DNA of 64,000 nucleotides from Pseudomonas sp. NCCP-436 (GCF_019656335.1 NZ_BPLZ01000015.1:1-64000), one strand, 5' to 3'. Positions 47,730 through 60,190 are shown, counted from the stretch's first letter. Notes: generated by a model from the sequence alone, not told the origin. Numbers and translations: made by a program.

Positions 47730-50474
47730 CTACTCCCCCTGGATCTTGCTCAACAGGCTGCGCGCCAGCTGCACCGCTTCGCTGCGCTGGGTGATGGCGA
47801 GCTTCTGGTAGATGCTGCGGATATGCGTCTTGATGGTGGTCGGGGCGACGTTGAGGTGTTCGGAGATCTGCTCGTTGGACAGCCCGGCGTGAATCAGGCT
47901 GAGCACCTGCCATTCGCGCCGGGTCAACGGCGAATGGCGGATCAGCTCGGGCACGTCGGGGCGGTTGATGATGTCCTGAATCACCGCCTCGTCCAGGGTG
48001 ATGCGGATCGCCCGGCTGAAGTCGCGCTGCTGCTGGGCCAGCTGGATCAGGCGCTCGGCGCGCTGGTGTTCCAGCTCGTCGAGGCGACGCTCGTGCTGCA
48101 GTGCCTTGAGCATGGCGATCAGCGGCTTGCCCAGGCGCAGGAAGCTGCCGATGGCGCCGGTACCGCTGGCCAGGGTCAGCGCCTGGTGCAGATGGTCGAG
48201 GCTGCTCTGGCGTTCCTCGCGCTGCCAGTAGGCCAGCGCCTGGAGGATATGGTTGCGGTTCTGGTCCATCACCAGCTGGTGGCGCTCGGCATCGAGCTGT
48301 AGCTGACGCAGGATCGGTAGCGCGCGGTCGCCCTGGTTCAGCGCCAGGTAGGCGCGCACATGGTTGCGCGCGTTGCCCTGGGCGAAGTGGTTGGCCCCCG
48401 GCTTGAGCGGCGGCGCGGTGGCAAGCCACTGGCGGATGCTGTCCTTGTCCTGGGTCGAGTCCCAGTAGGTGAGCATCACCGCGTGGGCGTTGGCCTGCCA
48501 GTCGATGTGGTAGTCGTCGCCGGCCAGCAGCGTCTTGAGCCGGCCGATGTAGTCGGCACACTGGTTCTGCTGGCCGCGCGCATGGGCAACGCGGGCGAGC
48601 AGCACGTAGCACTGCAGGAACCAGTGGTCGCCCACCGTATCGAGTATCTCCAGCCCCTGCAGGGCGCACTGTTCGGCGGCATCGAGGTGGTGCCACTCCA
48701 GCAGCACCTGGCCGCGCACGCGGTGGATGAATTCCATGATCGGGGTGACCGGCAGCTTTTCCTGCTCGATGTACTGCAGCGCCCGCTCCTGCAGGTTGTA
48801 GGCCTTCTGCAGGTGGCCCTGGGCGACGGCGATCTCCGACAGCTGGCCGAGGCTCCACAGCACCGGGTGCGAGGCGTTGATCTGCTGCGCGCGGCGCACG
48901 TTTTCCTCGTGCTGATGCTGGGCCTTGGCCAGATCGCCCTGGACGAAGTGCGACTCGGCCAGCACCGACAGCGCCGCGACGCGGGAGGTGCGCATGGTCA
49001 GCGGCTCGAGCGCCAGTGCCTGGCGGGCGAAGGCCATGGCACGCTGCTGGTCGCCCTGGTTGATCGCCACCTGGGCGCGCACCGCCTGGTATTCGGCCTC
49101 GATGCGCTGCCACTGCTCGGCACTGAACTGCTCGCGCTGCACCGCCTCGCCGGCCTGCAGCCAGCGTTCGACCTGATCGCTCTGGTACTGGTTCTGCGAG
49201 GCCCAGGCCTGCAACAGGGTGAACAGCGGCGACTCGGCCACACGGCTCTCCGGCAGCACGGCCAGGCAGCGCTGCAGCAGCTCCAGACGCCCCTGGCGAT
49301 AGAAGTGACGGCCGTGGGTCTCGAGAATCTGCGCCACTCGCTGCGGATCATGCGCCAGCAGCGCATGGCGGGCGGCCTCCTCGGCCATCTTCTCCTCGAG
49401 CAGCGCCTCGGCGGCGCGCAGGTGCAGTTCGCCCATGCGCTGCGGATGATGGGTGGACAGCTCGTTGCGCAGGAAGCTGGCGAACAGCGGGTGGTAGGCG
49501 AACCACTGACGCAACGGATCCACCGCCTGGATAAACAGGCCGCTGCGTTCGAGGTTTTCCAGCATCTCGCGGCCGTTGCAGCTGTCGGTCAGGCGGTCGG
49601 CCAGCGGCGCGCTGAAGCGCTCGAGCAGGCATGTGGACTGCAGAAAATCCTGGGTGGCGCCGTCCAGGCCGTAGAGCACCTGCTCACGGAAATAGTCGCG
49701 CACGTAAGGATGGCCGAGTTGCAGCGCCTCGAGAAACAGGTCCATGCCGCGCCCGGTCTGCACCTCCTGCAGGGTCAGCTGCAGCGCGCAGGGCCAGCCG
49801 CCGATGCGCCGGTTGAGGCGCTCGACCTGCTCGCGGTTGATGGCGATCGGCAAGCCCAGATCCAGTAGCGCCTGCACTTCGTCCAGCTCGAAGGCCAGGT
49901 GGCTGGCGTCCAGCGCCAGCAGCTGACGCTTGACCCGCAGCTCGGCCACGCCCAGGTCCGGCAGGCCGCGGCTGCACACCAACAGGGTCAGCCAGGGCGG
50001 CGTGTTGCGCAGGAAGAAGCGCAGCGCGGCGATCACCTCGCGGTTGCGCAGCGCCTCGAACTCGTCGAGCACCAGCAACAGCGGCGGATGCTCGGCCGGC
50101 AGTTCGGCGAGCAGGCGGGTGAGCAGACCGTCGAGGCCGTCGTCGCCCTGCTCGGCGCGATTGACGCACTGCGGACAACCGCCCTCGAGCTGGCGATGCA
50201 GGGCATTGAGCAGGTAGCGGCCGAACTGCCGCGGGCTGTTGTCGTTGCCGTCGAGATTGAGCCAGGCCACGGCGCCGGCAAAGGCTGCGGCCCACTGGCT
50301 GGCCAGCACGGTCTTGCCGAAGCCGCTGGGCGCCTGCAGCACGGCCAGGCGCACCTGGGGCAGGCGCTGCAGCCACTCGTCGAAGCGCGGCCGCGGCAGC
50401 AGGCCGGGATGAATGGACGGCGCGGCCAGCTTGGCCGGTATCAAAGGCAGTGGCGGACGGGCCGCTGTGGTCAT
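47730..50474 (-). CDS. malT: MalT, LuxR-type transcriptional activator of the maltodextrin regulon
   Basis: A 914-residue STAND-type regulator, close in size to E. coli MalT (901). The ATPase part begins with PLIPAKLAAPSIHPGLLPRP and Walker A APSGFGKT near residues 48-55; a Walker B LLLVLDEFEAL follows. A long TPR-like sensor region fills about 350-800. The C-terminal LuxR helix-turn-helix spans about 845-900, LTRREWQVLSLIHAGLSNEQ then ISEHLNVAPTTIKTHIRSIY. MalT is activated by ATP and maltotriose. It lies between malG and the alpha-glucosidase gene, and conserved MalT-like boxes precede three transcripts of the cluster. Confidence 0.92.
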   Translation of the reverse strand: MTTAARPPLPLIPAKLAAPSIHPGLLPRPRFDEWLQRLPQVRLAVLQAPSGFGKTVLASQWAAAFAGAVAWLNLDGNDNSPRQFGRYLLNALHRQLEGGCPQCVNRAEQGDDGLDGLLTRLLAELPAEHPPLLLVLDEFEALRNREVIAALRFFLRNTPPWLTLLVCSRGLPDLGVAELRVKRQLLALDASHLAFELDEVQALLDLGLPIAINREQVERLNRRIGGWPCALQLTLQEVQTGRGMDLFLEALQLGHPYVRDYFREQVLYGLDGATQDFLQSTCLLERFSAPLADRLTDSCNGREMLENLERSGLFIQAVDPLRQWFAYHPLFASFLRNELSTHHPQRMGELHLRAAEALLEEKMAEEAARHALLAHDPQRVAQILETHGRHFYRQGRLELLQRCLAVLPESRVAESPLFTLLQAWASQNQYQSDQVERWLQAGEAVQREQFSAEQWQRIEAEYQAVRAQVAINQGDQQRAMAFARQALALEPLTMRTSRVAALSVLAESHFVQGDLAKAQHQHEENVRRAQQINASHPVLWSLGQLSEIAVAQGHLQKAYNLQERALQYIEQEKLPVTPIMEFIHRVRGQVLLEWHHLDAAEQCALQGLEILDTVGDHWFLQCYVLLARVAHARGQQNQCADYIGRLKTLLAGDDYHIDWQANAHAVMLTYWDSTQDKDSIRQWLATAPPLKPGANHFAQGNARNHVRAYLALNQGDRALPILRQLQLDAERHQLVMDQNRNHILQALAYWQREERQSSLDHLHQALTLASGTGAIGSFLRLGKPLIAMLKALQHERRLDELEHQRAERLIQLAQQQRDFSRAIRITLDEAVIQDIINRPDVPELIRHSPLTRREWQVLSLIHAGLSNEQISEHLNVAPTTIKTHIRSIYQKLAITQRSEAVQLARSLLSKIQGE

Positions 50475-50574
50475 GATCCTCTCCCGTTATTTATCGTTGT
50501 CCGGGTTTTGGCGAATCTTACATCGGTATCGGGTGGCGGGTTTCAACCGCCCTGCGGCTGATCACGCCTAACCC

Positions 50575-50610
50575 GTAGGGTGTCGCGGGGCCGCCTAGGC
50601 CGTGCGCACC
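50575..50610. repeat. GTAGGGTG-type repeat after malG
   Basis: GTAGGGTGTCGCGGGGCCGC starts the element at 50575 and CGTGCGCACC ends it at 50610. It is a divergent single copy of the family in the gap between malG and malT. Confidence 0.5.
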
Positions 50611-50619
50611 AAATCGTGG

Positions 50620-51510
50620 CTACCCCTTAACGCCCCCCGCGGTCAGCCCACCGACTATCCACTTCTGGCAATAGAGGAATACCAGGGTGATCGGCAGACC
50701 GGAGAGCACGGCGGCGGCGGCGAAGTCGCCCCACAGGTAGTTCTGCTCGTACAGGTACTGCTGCGCGCCGACCGACAGGGTCAGCTTGTCCACGTCCAGC
50801 AGCAGCACCGAGGCCATGGGGTATTCGGTGATGCTGGTGATGAAGGCGAGGATGAACACCACGGCGAGGATCGGCACGCTCATCGGCAGCAGGATGTGCA
50901 CGAAGGCCTGCCAGGTGGTGGCGCCGTCGACGATGGCGGCCTCCTCCAGCGAGGCGTCGATGCTTTCGAAGTAGCCCTTGATGGTCCAGATATGCAGGGC
51001 CATGCCGCCGAGCGAGGCGACGATCACCGCGCCGTGGCTGTTCACCCCGAGCCAGCCGGCGTGCTTGCCGAGCTGGTCGAACAGGGCGTAGATGGCCACC
51101 AGCGACAGCACCGGCGGGAACATCTGGAAGATCAACATGCCCTTGAGGATCGGCCCCTTGCCGGCGAAGCGCATACGGGCGAAGGCATAGGCGCTAGTGG
51201 TCGACAGCAGCAGGATCAGCGCCGAGCTGATGAAGGCGATCTTCACCGAGTTCCACAGCCAGGTCAGCACCGGGAACGGCGGCTGGGTCACCGAGCCATC
51301 GGCATGCTGGTAGGGAATGCCAAGGGCCAGCGACCAGTGCTCCAGGGTCGGGTTGTCCGGCAGCAGGCTGCCGGTGGCGAAGTTGCCTTCGCGGAAGCTG
51401 ATCGACACCACCATCAGCAGCGGGAAGACGATCAGCGCGATGAAGCCGAGCAGACCTGCATGGGTCAGCCACAGGCGGTATTTCACGGATTTCGGTTGCA
51501 CCATCGCCAT
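50620..51510 (-). CDS. malG: Maltodextrin ABC transporter permease MalG
   Basis: A 296-residue inner-membrane permease, the same length class as E. coli MalG. Six membrane segments are predicted, the first [20 protein letters not shown]. The EAA loop reads [20 protein letters not shown], and the segment [20 protein letters not shown] is typical. It pairs with MalF, 10 bp upstream, and with MalK. Confidence 0.95.
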   Translation of the reverse strand: MAMVQPKSVKYRLWLTHAGLLGFIALIVFPLLMVVSISFREGNFATGSLLPDNPTLEHWSLALGIPYQHADGSVTQPPFPVLTWLWNSVKIAFISSALILLLSTTSAYAFARMRFAGKGPILKGMLIFQMFPPVLSLVAIYALFDQLGKHAGWLGVNSHGAVIVASLGGMALHIWTIKGYFESIDASLEEAAIVDGATTWQAFVHILLPMSVPILAVVFILAFITSITEYPMASVLLLDVDKLTLSVGAQQYLYEQNYLWGDFAAAAVLSGLPITLVFLYCQKWIVGGLTAGGVKG

Positions 51511-51520
51511 GGCGGGTTCC

Positions 51521-53095
51521 TCAGACTTTGACTTTCGACAGTTTCAGGTTGAGCCAGGCCAGCGCGCCCACCACCAGGAAGATCAGCGTGGCGATGGCCG
51601 CCGCCAGGGCGAAGTTCTGCCCCGAGTCCTGGAAGGCGATGCGGTAGGTGTAGCTCACCAGCAGATCGGTGGTGCCGGCCGGGGTGGTGGCGCCGATGAT
51701 GTCCGGGCCGCCGCGGGTCAGCAGGGTGATCAGCACGAAGTTGTTGAAGTTGAAGGCGAAGCTGGCGATCAAAAGCGGCGCCAGCGGCTTGATCAGAAGC
51801 GGCAGGGTGATCTTCAGCAGGTTGTCCAGGGGCGTGGCGCCATCCATCGCCGAGGCCTCGTAGAGGTCGCGCGGAATGGCCTGCAGCAGGCCCATGCACA
51901 GCAGCAGCATGTAGGGGTAACCCAGCCAGGTGTTGACCATCAGGATCATCGAGCGGGCCAGGGTCGGGTCGCTGAACCAGTCCGGGCGGATGCCGAACAG
52001 GCCGTTGAGCAACAGGTTGATCTCACCGAAGTTCTGGTTGAACAGGCCGCGGAACACCAGGATGGAGATAAAGGCCGGCACCGCGTAGGGCAGGATCAGC
52101 ATCAGCCGGTAGAACGCCTTGCCGCGCACCAGATCCCACTGCAGCAGGCTGGCCAGGACCAGGCCGACGGCCAGGGTGAAGAGCACGGTGAGGCCGGCGA
52201 AGGCCACGGTCCAGACGAAGATCTCGAGGAAGGGCCCGCGGATGCTCGGGTCGGTCAGTACCCGGGTGAAGTTGCTGGTGCCGGCGAACACGGTGAAGCC
52301 CGGCGCCACCTTGTTGCCGTGGCTGTCGAGGTAGAAGCCGGTGGTATGGTCGGGCTCCAGGCGCTCGTTGCTACGCGTGTTGAGCAGGTCGCCGTTTTCC
52401 AGCAGGCGGTACAGCGGCTTGACCGCCGCCACCTCGCGCAGGCCGTACAGACGCAGCAGCTCGCCGTCGCTGCCGCGCAGCACCCACTGCTCCAGCTCGG
52501 CGCGGCGCTGGATCACCTCGCGCAGCGCCAGTGCCTCGCCCAGCTCGCCGGGTTCGCGTTCGGCCCTGAGCGCCAGCGGCTCGCCGGCCGCGTCGCCGGT
52601 CGCATCCCCAACGAGAGGCGGCGAGACGAACGCGCCGCGCTCGCCCTTGTCGACGCGCAAACGCAGCTCGCCGGCCTCATCGCGGTGCAGGCTGAAGGCG
52701 TAGCGCTCGCCGGCCAGGTAGGTCTGGCGCAGGTGATAGCGCTGCACCTGCTCGAAGCTCAGCAGATTGCTGCCGCTGTAGTTGGTGAAGCCGATGCCCA
52801 CGGTGTACAGCAGCGGAAAGATGACGAACACCAGCATGCCCGCCAACGCCGGGTAGATGTAGCGATGGGCGTAGGTGCGGCGGCTGATGAACACGTAGCT
52901 GGCGATGCCGGTGACCACCAGGCCGAGCAGGGCGAAGGCCAGTTGCTGCTGGGCATAGAGCGCCAGCACCAGGTACAGCGCCAGGGCGTTGAACAGGCCC
53001 CACAGGCTCCAACGCAGGCCGGCACGCAGGGATGGCAGGGAAAACAGTTTCATGGGCGTACTGGCCACGGCGGCGGAAAGATTGACGACGGACAT
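51521..53095 (-). CDS. malF: Maltodextrin ABC transporter permease MalF
   Basis: A 524-residue permease. The N-terminal three helices ([38 protein letters not shown], and [20 protein letters not shown]) are followed by the large periplasmic P2 loop (about 105-285), a MalF hallmark. The transport core then holds the EAA loop [20 protein letters not shown]. The open frame runs far upstream antisense-like through malE; ATG at 53095 is chosen, with MKLFSLPSL at 53053 as alternative. A large hairpin separates it from malE. Confidence 0.93.
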   Translation of the reverse strand: MSVVNLSAAVASTPMKLFSLPSLRAGLRWSLWGLFNALALYLVLALYAQQQLAFALLGLVVTGIASYVFISRRTYAHRYIYPALAGMLVFVIFPLLYTVGIGFTNYSGSNLLSFEQVQRYHLRQTYLAGERYAFSLHRDEAGELRLRVDKGERGAFVSPPLVGDATGDAAGEPLALRAEREPGELGEALALREVIQRRAELEQWVLRGSDGELLRLYGLREVAAVKPLYRLLENGDLLNTRSNERLEPDHTTGFYLDSHGNKVAPGFTVFAGTSNFTRVLTDPSIRGPFLEIFVWTVAFAGLTVLFTLAVGLVLASLLQWDLVRGKAFYRLMLILPYAVPAFISILVFRGLFNQNFGEINLLLNGLFGIRPDWFSDPTLARSMILMVNTWLGYPYMLLLCMGLLQAIPRDLYEASAMDGATPLDNLLKITLPLLIKPLAPLLIASFAFNFNNFVLITLLTRGGPDIIGATTPAGTTDLLVSYTYRIAFQDSGQNFALAAAIATLIFLVVGALAWLNLKLSKVKV

Positions 53096-53117
53096 CAGGT
53101 TTATAGCCTCGGAGCGG

Positions 53118-53149
53118 GGCCGCCGCGACGCCAGGCGTCGACGGCGGCC
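53118..53149 (-). repeat. Large hairpin between malE and malF
   Basis: GGCCGCCG-CGACG and CGTCG-A-CGGCGGCC pair over 13 bp with a single bulge, just after the malE stop. In E. coli the malE-malF gap also holds structured repeats that protect the malE message; the same role is inferred here. Confidence 0.65.
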
Positions 53150-53154
53150 GGATT

Positions 53155-54342
<1,188 letters not shown>

Positions 54343-54413
54343 GTCTTGTTGTCCTCGTGGCTTCTTGTTTTTGATCCACAACCGCGGCGAGCCGGTGAGC
54401 GCTCTGCCAGCCC

Positions 54414-54453
54414 GGTCATCCTCGACCGAAAGGGCAAGCGCCACATCCTCCCC
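54414..54453 (-). promoter_or_regulatory. MalT-box-like sites before malE
   Basis: Minus-strand GGGGAGGATGTGGCG (54453-54439) is shared with the sites at 47523-47538 and 62158-62170. A second GAGGATGA core (within GGTCGAGGATGACC, 54427-54414) lies 14 bp further downstream, so MalT could bind a tandem pair. Confidence 0.7.
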
Positions 54454-54596
54454 GGTCGCGCTCTCGAGGGCGTAGAAGCGGGGGCGTAGTCTGCCAGCGC
54501 CTCCCTGAAAAAAGTATGCACCCCTGCCCCTTCTGCGCCTGTTGCAGGCGGCGTGGAGCGGGTGTACTGGAGGCTCACCAGTTGCGGGAGAACCCC

Positions 54597-56660
54597 ATGC
54601 GCCGCCCTTCGTTGCCGACTTCGCTCACCACCCTGGCCTGCGCCCTGCTCTGCCAGTTTGCCAGCGCCGAGCCGCAGCTGCAGGCCTGGCTGGATCAACG
54701 GCCAGTGCCGCTGCAATGGAATAACTCCGCGCCGCAGCGCTACAGCGTCGAGCTGGACCTGAGCGCCGGCCAGTTGCGTCTGCAGGCGCCCAATGCCAGC
54801 GGCAGCGCCCAGCCGCTGGCCTTGTACCAGCGTCAGGACTGGCACGCGGGCAGCTCACTCAGCCTGCAGATCGGCGAGCCCGGCCGCTATCGCCTGCTGT
54901 TTCAGGAAGACGCCCAGCCCCATCTGCGCCTGCTGCCGCTGCGCGAGCAGGCGCCGCGCAGCACCTGCCGCACCTGGCAGGGCGAGGCGCTGAGCGTCGC
55001 GGTCGGCCAGGTATTCGCCGATGGCGAGGTGCTGCGCGATGCCTACAGCGGCCAGTTGGCCACGGTGGAAAACGGCCGTATCGAGCTGACCCCGGCGGCG
55101 CATAGCGACGGCCTGCTCCTGCTCGAGCCAACCGAGCCGGCGCCAGCGCCCGCCCACGACTGGCGCAATGCCACGGTGTATTTCGCTATCACCGACCGCT
55201 TCGCCAATGGCGATACCGGCAACGACCGCAGCTACGGGCGCCAGCCCGACGGCGAGCAGGAGATCGGTACCTTCCATGGCGGCGACCTGCGCGGCCTGAC
55301 CGGCAAGCTCGACTACCTGCAGCAGCTGGGGGTCAACGCACTGTGGATCAGCGCGCCCTTCGAGCAGATCCATGGCTGGGTCGGCGGCGGTGACAAGGGC
55401 GATTTCCGCCATTACGCCTACCACGGTTACTACGCCCTGGACTTCACCCGCCTGGACGCCAACATGGGGACGGAAGACGAGCTGCGCGAGCTGATCGCCC
55501 AGGCTCACGCCCGCGGCATCCGCGTGCTGTTCGACGTAGTGCTCAACCACCCCGGCTATTCGACCCTGGCCGACATGCAGGCGCTCGGCTTCGGCGCGCT
55601 GCGCGGCGGCATGCAGCAGTACCTGCCGCCGCGCTGGAGCGACTGGCAGCCGGAGAGCTTCGAGAACCTGCACGCCTACCACAACCTGATCGACTACCAG
55701 CACGACGCCTGGCGCCAGTGGTGGGGCAAGGACTGGGTACGCGCCGACATCGCCGACTATGACAGCCCGCCCAGCGTGCTGGTCGACCCGCGCCAAGGCT
55801 CGCTGGCCTTCCTCCCCGACTTCAAGACCGAGAGTCAGCAGCCGGTGTCCCTGCCGCCCTTCCTGCTGCGCAAGGCCGACACCCGCGCCGTGCCACGCGA
55901 GGGCTACCGGGTGCGCGACTATCTGGTGGAATGGCTGAGCTTCTGGGTGCGCGAATTCGGCGTCGACGGCTTTCGTGCCGATACCGTCAAGCACGTCGAA
56001 CTGGAGAGCTGGGCGGCGCTGCGCCAGGCAGCCGACAAGGCGCGCGCCGAGTGGTCGGCGGCCAACCCCGATGATCCCATGAGCGGCAGCCCGTTCTGGA
56101 TGGTCGGCGAGGTGTTCGGCCACGGCCCGCAGGCCAGCGTTTACCAGGACCACGGCTTCGACGCGCTGATCAACTTCGACTTCCAGGGCGAGCTGGCCGC
56201 CAGGGGCAGCGAGTGCCTGCGCCAGATCGAGGACGGCTACCGCGACTACGCCGAGCTGCTGGCCAACGACGCGCGGCACAACTTCATGAGCTACGCCTCG
56301 TCCCACGACACCTCGCTGTTCTTCGCCGACCAGGGCCATCAACTGGCGCGCCAGCGCGGCCTGGCCGGAGCCCTGCTGCTGGCACCCGGCGCGGTGCAGA
56401 TCTACTACGGCGACGAAAGCGCGCGCCCGCTCGGGCCCACGGGTTCGGACCCGCACCAGGGCACGCGCTCGTCGATGAACTGGGACGCCCAGCAGCAGGC
56501 GCCCATCGCCGAACTGCTGGCGCACTGGCGCCTGCTCGGCCAGTTCCGCGCGCGCCACCCGGCCATCGGCGCCGGCCGCCACCAGCAGCTGTCCACCCAG
56601 CCCTACGCCTTCGCTCGCACCCTGGGCAAAGACCGGGTGGTGATAGTGCAAGGGCGATAA
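54597..56660 (+). CDS. malS: Periplasmic alpha-amylase MalS
   Basis: A 687-residue exported GH13 alpha-amylase. The signal peptide [20 protein letters not shown] precedes about 145 residues of N-terminal domain. The catalytic part starts [20 protein letters not shown] and contains [40 protein letters not shown] and [20 protein letters not shown], all close to E. coli MalS as I recall it. The nucleophile Asp is in [12 protein letters not shown], the acid Glu in [11 protein letters not shown], the third Asp in [20 protein letters not shown] precedes ATG at 54597. It diverges from malE. Confidence 0.93.
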   Translation: MRRPSLPTSLTTLACALLCQFASAEPQLQAWLDQRPVPLQWNNSAPQRYSVELDLSAGQLRLQAPNASGSAQPLALYQRQDWHAGSSLSLQIGEPGRYRLLFQEDAQPHLRLLPLREQAPRSTCRTWQGEALSVAVGQVFADGEVLRDAYSGQLATVENGRIELTPAAHSDGLLLLEPTEPAPAPAHDWRNATVYFAITDRFANGDTGNDRSYGRQPDGEQEIGTFHGGDLRGLTGKLDYLQQLGVNALWISAPFEQIHGWVGGGDKGDFRHYAYHGYYALDFTRLDANMGTEDELRELIAQAHARGIRVLFDVVLNHPGYSTLADMQALGFGALRGGMQQYLPPRWSDWQPESFENLHAYHNLIDYQHDAWRQWWGKDWVRADIADYDSPPSVLVDPRQGSLAFLPDFKTESQQPVSLPPFLLRKADTRAVPREGYRVRDYLVEWLSFWVREFGVDGFRADTVKHVELESWAALRQAADKARAEWSAANPDDPMSGSPFWMVGEVFGHGPQASVYQDHGFDALINFDFQGELAARGSECLRQIEDGYRDYAELLANDARHNFMSYASSHDTSLFFADQGHQLARQRGLAGALLLAPGAVQIYYGDESARPLGPTGSDPHQGTRSSMNWDAQQQAPIAELLAHWRLLGQFRARHPAIGAGRHQQLSTQPYAFARTLGKDRVVIVQGR

Positions 56661-56682
56661 GCGCATATGCCAACGCCAACCC

Positions 56683-56703
56683 GTAGGGTGCGCTGTGCTC
56701 ACC
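56683..56703. repeat. GTAGGGTGCGCTGTGCTCACC repeat between malS and the kinase-like gene
   Basis: A single copy of the dispersed family, GTAGGGTGCGCTGTGCTCAC at 56683-56702, ends 13 bp before the start of the next gene. Confidence 0.65.
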
Positions 56704-56716
56704 AACAGGAGTCGAT

Positions 56717-57796
56717 ATGACACCCGAACAACAACGCCGCCAAAGCCAACTGGCCTTCGCCGCCAGCCGCGCCGAACTGGAGGTGGGCTCGCTCGCCGGT
56801 TGCCCGCTGCCCCTCGAACACCTGCTGGCCACCCGTCCCGGCAGCCCCTGGGTACGTCGCCATTTCTCCGGTGGCCTGACCGCCGAGGTCTACCAGCTGG
56901 AGGCCGGCGGCCAGCTGTGGACGCTCAAGCGCGCGCGCAACCCGTGCAAGGTGCGCAACCCCGACGGCCAGACCTCCTTTCTCAACGAGGTGCAGCGCCG
57001 CGCAGAGCTGCAGGCCTTGAAACAGCAGCCGGCCTGGGGCGAGGCCCTGGCCGGCATCGTCGAGACGCGTTACGCCAGCTACCGCCAGGGCCTGCTGCTG
57101 TCGCCCTGGATCGCCGGCGAGGCGATCGGCGAATGGGACGAGCGGCGCCTGCTGCAGCTGTTCGATACGCTGCTGGCGCTGCTGCAGCTGGGCTTCTTCG
57201 AGTGGGACCTGTGCCCCGGCAACCTGCTCGACGACGGCCGCATCCGCCTGTTCGACTTCGGCTATATGTACCGCTTCGAGCCGCTGCACAGCTTCAACAG
57301 CAACGGCCAGCTGACCCCGCAGTGCCACGCCGCCGAACGCTTCGAAACGCGCTGCTACTACGCCCACCTGCTGCACCTGGAACGCGAGCGCGGACAGAGC
57401 GCCGCGCTGGCCGCGCTGGAACTGGAAAAGCGCATCGCCCTGGAGTGCTACCGGCGCCTGCGCAGCCATCTGGCTGGACGCGGCGCCAGCGCCACGGTAC
57501 TGGCCTGGCTGCAACGCATCATCGACCAGTGGCAGGACGCGCTGGGCGGCGGCCTCGACGGCCTGTACCTGCGCGAGGCCTGGCGCTCGCACCTGAGCGA
57601 TCTGGAGGACGACCTCGGCGGCCAGACCTGCACGCCGCTGACCCTGCAGCGCATCGCCTGGCTGCAACGCTGCCTGGACGAATGCGGCGCCCAGCTGCGG
57701 CGCCTGGAACTGCTCGAAGGCCGCACCCCGGACGCCTGGCGCGCCGAGCTGGAACAGGCGCTGCAGCAGGCGCATGAGTGGCAGGTTGGTGAATAG
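56717..57796 (+). CDS. Protein-kinase-like/phosphotransferase protein of unknown role
   Basis: A 359-residue protein with a kinase-type fold signature. LSAEVYQL-like LTAEVYQLEAGGQLWTLKRA (about 55-74) looks like strands 2-3 with the ATP-binding Lys. The catalytic loop is FEWDLCPGNLL (Asp and Asn at the DX4N spacing of aminoglycoside phosphotransferases) and the metal motif is LFDFGYM. The C-terminal third is helical. AGGAG precedes the ATG. It lies 56 bp after malS on the same strand, so it may be co-transcribed and act on a sugar or regulator of the maltodextrin system, but no substrate can be read. I do not recognise a named family. Confidence 0.75.
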   Translation: MTPEQQRRQSQLAFAASRAELEVGSLAGCPLPLEHLLATRPGSPWVRRHFSGGLTAEVYQLEAGGQLWTLKRARNPCKVRNPDGQTSFLNEVQRRAELQALKQQPAWGEALAGIVETRYASYRQGLLLSPWIAGEAIGEWDERRLLQLFDTLLALLQLGFFEWDLCPGNLLDDGRIRLFDFGYMYRFEPLHSFNSNGQLTPQCHAAERFETRCYYAHLLHLERERGQSAALAALELEKRIALECYRRLRSHLAGRGASATVLAWLQRIIDQWQDALGGGLDGLYLREAWRSHLSDLEDDLGGQTCTPLTLQRIAWLQRCLDECGAQLRRLELLEGRTPDAWRAELEQALQQAHEWQVGE

Positions 57797-57962
57797 GCAG
57801 AGCTAGGCGGCCCCGCGCGCCCCCTACAAAGGCCTGCCGTGTTCTCAGGGTGCGCCGCGGAGCACCGCGGCCTCGGTGGCTCTTTCTGCATACCCCATCC
57901 AGCGGCGACAACTCGACCGGACCGGGAATAGGCGCCGGCCTGGCAGATCGGCGTTTATCCCT

Positions 57963-58055
57963 GGTGCGCACGGCGCACCCTAGGGCTCGCCGCACCATAT
58001 CCGCAGACTTACATATCGGCGTATCGGCACCATCGTAGGGTGCGCCGTGCGCACC
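57963..58055. repeat. GTAGGGTGCGCCGTGCGCACC repeat, inverted pair
   Basis: GGTGCGCACGGCGCACCCTA at 57963-57982 is mirrored by GTAGGGTGCGCCGTGCGCAC at 58035-58054. They lie in the 57797-58150 gap between the kinase-like gene and the chemoreceptor gene, which shows no other feature. Confidence 0.7.
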
Positions 58056-58150
58056 GAGCTTGCGCGGTCACTCGCCGAACGCCCTCTCATCCTCCGCCAC
58101 CCCGCCCCAATCCGCCGGATACACGCCTTCGCGCAGCAGGCACCGATCGC

Positions 58151-60190
58151 TCAGGTCAGGTAGCGGGCGCACAGCGCCTGCTGCTCAGCCACCATGGCCG
58201 CCTGGCGCTCGCTGCTCTCGGTGATACCGACGATGCGCTGCATGTTGTCCTCGGCCACCGCGTGGATGTCGTGCATGCTGCGCGTCACGTCTTCGGCAGC
58301 CAGGCGCTGCTGGGCGGTGGCCTGGCTGATCTGCCGCGACATGCCGGCGATGGCGCCGACCTGCTCGTGGATCCGCTGCATCGCCTGATCGGCCTCGCCG
58401 ACCTGGGCCAGGTTGGCCTGCATGTGCTGGCGGCTCAGCTCCAGCGACTGTACCGCCGCCTGGATGCCCTGCAGCAGACCGTCGATATGCGACTGGATCT
58501 CGCCGGTGGAGCTGGCCGTGCGCAAGGCCAGGCTGCGCACCTCGTCGGCGACCACGGCGAAGCCGCGGCCCTGCTCGCCGGCACGCGCCGCCTCGATGGC
58601 CGCGTTGAGGGCCAGCAGGTTGGTCTGCTCGGCGATGCTGCGGATCACCGCGAGGATCTGGCCGATGCGCTGCCCGCCGACCTCGACCTCGGCGATCTCG
58701 GCCACGCTGCCCTGCAGCTGCTGCGCCAGCGCCCGGGTGCTGCGGATGGTGCCGGCCATGATCTGGCTGCCGCTGTCGACGCAGGCGCCGACGCTGTCGA
58801 CCCGCCGTGCGGTCTGCTCGGCATGCACCGCCACCTCGGCGAAGCTCGATTCCATCTGGGTCAGGCTGGCGGCCAGCGCACCGATGCTCGAGCGCTGCCG
58901 ATCCAGGCCCTGGCGCGCCTCGGCGCAGGAATCGGCATTGCCACGGGCGATGGCGTCCTGCTGGTCGGCGGCGCGGCCCAGCTGCGCCAGGGCGTCGCGC
59001 AGGTTGCCGGCGACCCGATTGACGTCCGCCGCGACCCGGCCGAACTCGTCTGCCCGCTGGTAATCGCAGCGGCCGCGCAGATCGCCCTCGGCCAACCGGT
59101 TCAGCGCGCCGGACACCGCTCCCAGCGCCCGGCGCATGGTGCGGCTGAGCCAAACGCCCATGCTCAGGGCGATGCCGAGCGACAGCGCGGCCAGCCACAG
59201 CAGGCGATCGAAGCCGCGCCGATAGGTCAGGCGCGCCTGTTCAAGCTGCGCCCGGGCGTCGCGCTCGCTCGCCTCGATCAGTTGCCCGACCTGCTCGCCC
59301 ACCTGCGCCTGCAACGCCTGCAGCTGGCGCTTGCGCTCCTGGTTAGCCTGCTTGTCGGCGAGCCAGCCGGCGTACTGCGCCAGCGCGCCCTGGCCGTCGA
59401 GCAGCAGGTTGCGCTTGATCTCGGCGAACTCGCCCCGATAGGTATGCACATAGTCGGTGCGACTGTCCTGGTGGGGCAGTAGGTCGTCCAGCACCCGCCC
59501 CAGCTTGTCATGCAGATTGGGCAAGCGTTCCCTGACCTTGGCCTCGGCCTGCTGCAGGCGCTGCGGCGAGGCGCTGCCGACCGCGTCGAAGACCAGTGCC
59601 TCGACCTGCTCCAGCGGAATGATGAACTGCTTGAGCGAGTAGGCGACGTAGTCGTCCTTGGTGACCGCCTGCACCCTGAGCAGGTCCTGCTTGAAGCGCG
59701 ACAGTTGCAGCTGCAGGTTGCGCAGCGTCACCGCAGTGCGCTCGACCCGCGCCAGCACCTGGCGCTGCGCCTCCAGCAGTTCGCGGCTCTGCGCGTCCAG
59801 CTGCGGCAGCAACTGCCCCAGCCGCACCAGCTCGGCCTGTTCGGCGCCGTTCCCCAGGGTCCGCATGACGTCCAGGCGGGCGTCGACCCGTTCGGCATGC
59901 TGCCCATGCGCGGTGGCGAAGGCCTCGAGTTCCTCGGCGCGTTCGGCGCCGAGGGCATCGGACAGGTTCTGGGTCAGGCCCTGCAGGGCACTGAAGAAGC
60001 TCTGGCTGGCCTGCAGCCGCGCGGCGCTGTGGGCGATGCGTTCGCCCGAGCCCTGCAGCTCGCCGATGGCGCTCAGGCTGCTGCCGCCGAGCAGCACCAG
60101 CAGCAGGGCCAGCGCCGCGATCAGCAGGTACAGCCGCGGCAGGAAGCCGACCTTGAAGGCGGTCAGCCGGTTTACAAGAGGGGACAACAT
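58151..60190 (-). CDS. Methyl-accepting chemotaxis protein
   Basis: A 679-residue chemoreceptor. TM1 is [20 protein letters not shown] (about 19-38); a large helical ligand-binding region of about 290 residues follows; TM2 is [20 protein letters not shown] (about 328-347). A HAMP segment leads to the signalling domain with the highly conserved hairpin [20 protein letters not shown] and [30 protein letters not shown] precedes the ATG. It is 58 bp downstream of the maltotetraose-forming amylase gene on the same strand, so sensing of a starch product is inferred. Confidence 0.92.
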   Translation of the reverse strand: MLSPLVNRLTAFKVGFLPRLYLLIAALALLLVLLGGSSLSAIGELQGSGERIAHSAARLQASQSFFSALQGLTQNLSDALGAERAEELEAFATAHGQHAERVDARLDVMRTLGNGAEQAELVRLGQLLPQLDAQSRELLEAQRQVLARVERTAVTLRNLQLQLSRFKQDLLRVQAVTKDDYVAYSLKQFIIPLEQVEALVFDAVGSASPQRLQQAEAKVRERLPNLHDKLGRVLDDLLPHQDSRTDYVHTYRGEFAEIKRNLLLDGQGALAQYAGWLADKQANQERKRQLQALQAQVGEQVGQLIEASERDARAQLEQARLTYRRGFDRLLWLAALSLGIALSMGVWLSRTMRRALGAVSGALNRLAEGDLRGRCDYQRADEFGRVAADVNRVAGNLRDALAQLGRAADQQDAIARGNADSCAEARQGLDRQRSSIGALAASLTQMESSFAEVAVHAEQTARRVDSVGACVDSGSQIMAGTIRSTRALAQQLQGSVAEIAEVEVGGQRIGQILAVIRSIAEQTNLLALNAAIEAARAGEQGRGFAVVADEVRSLALRTASSTGEIQSHIDGLLQGIQAAVQSLELSRQHMQANLAQVGEADQAMQRIHEQVGAIAGMSRQISQATAQQRLAAEDVTRSMHDIHAVAEDNMQRIVGITESSERQAAMVAEQQALCARYLT

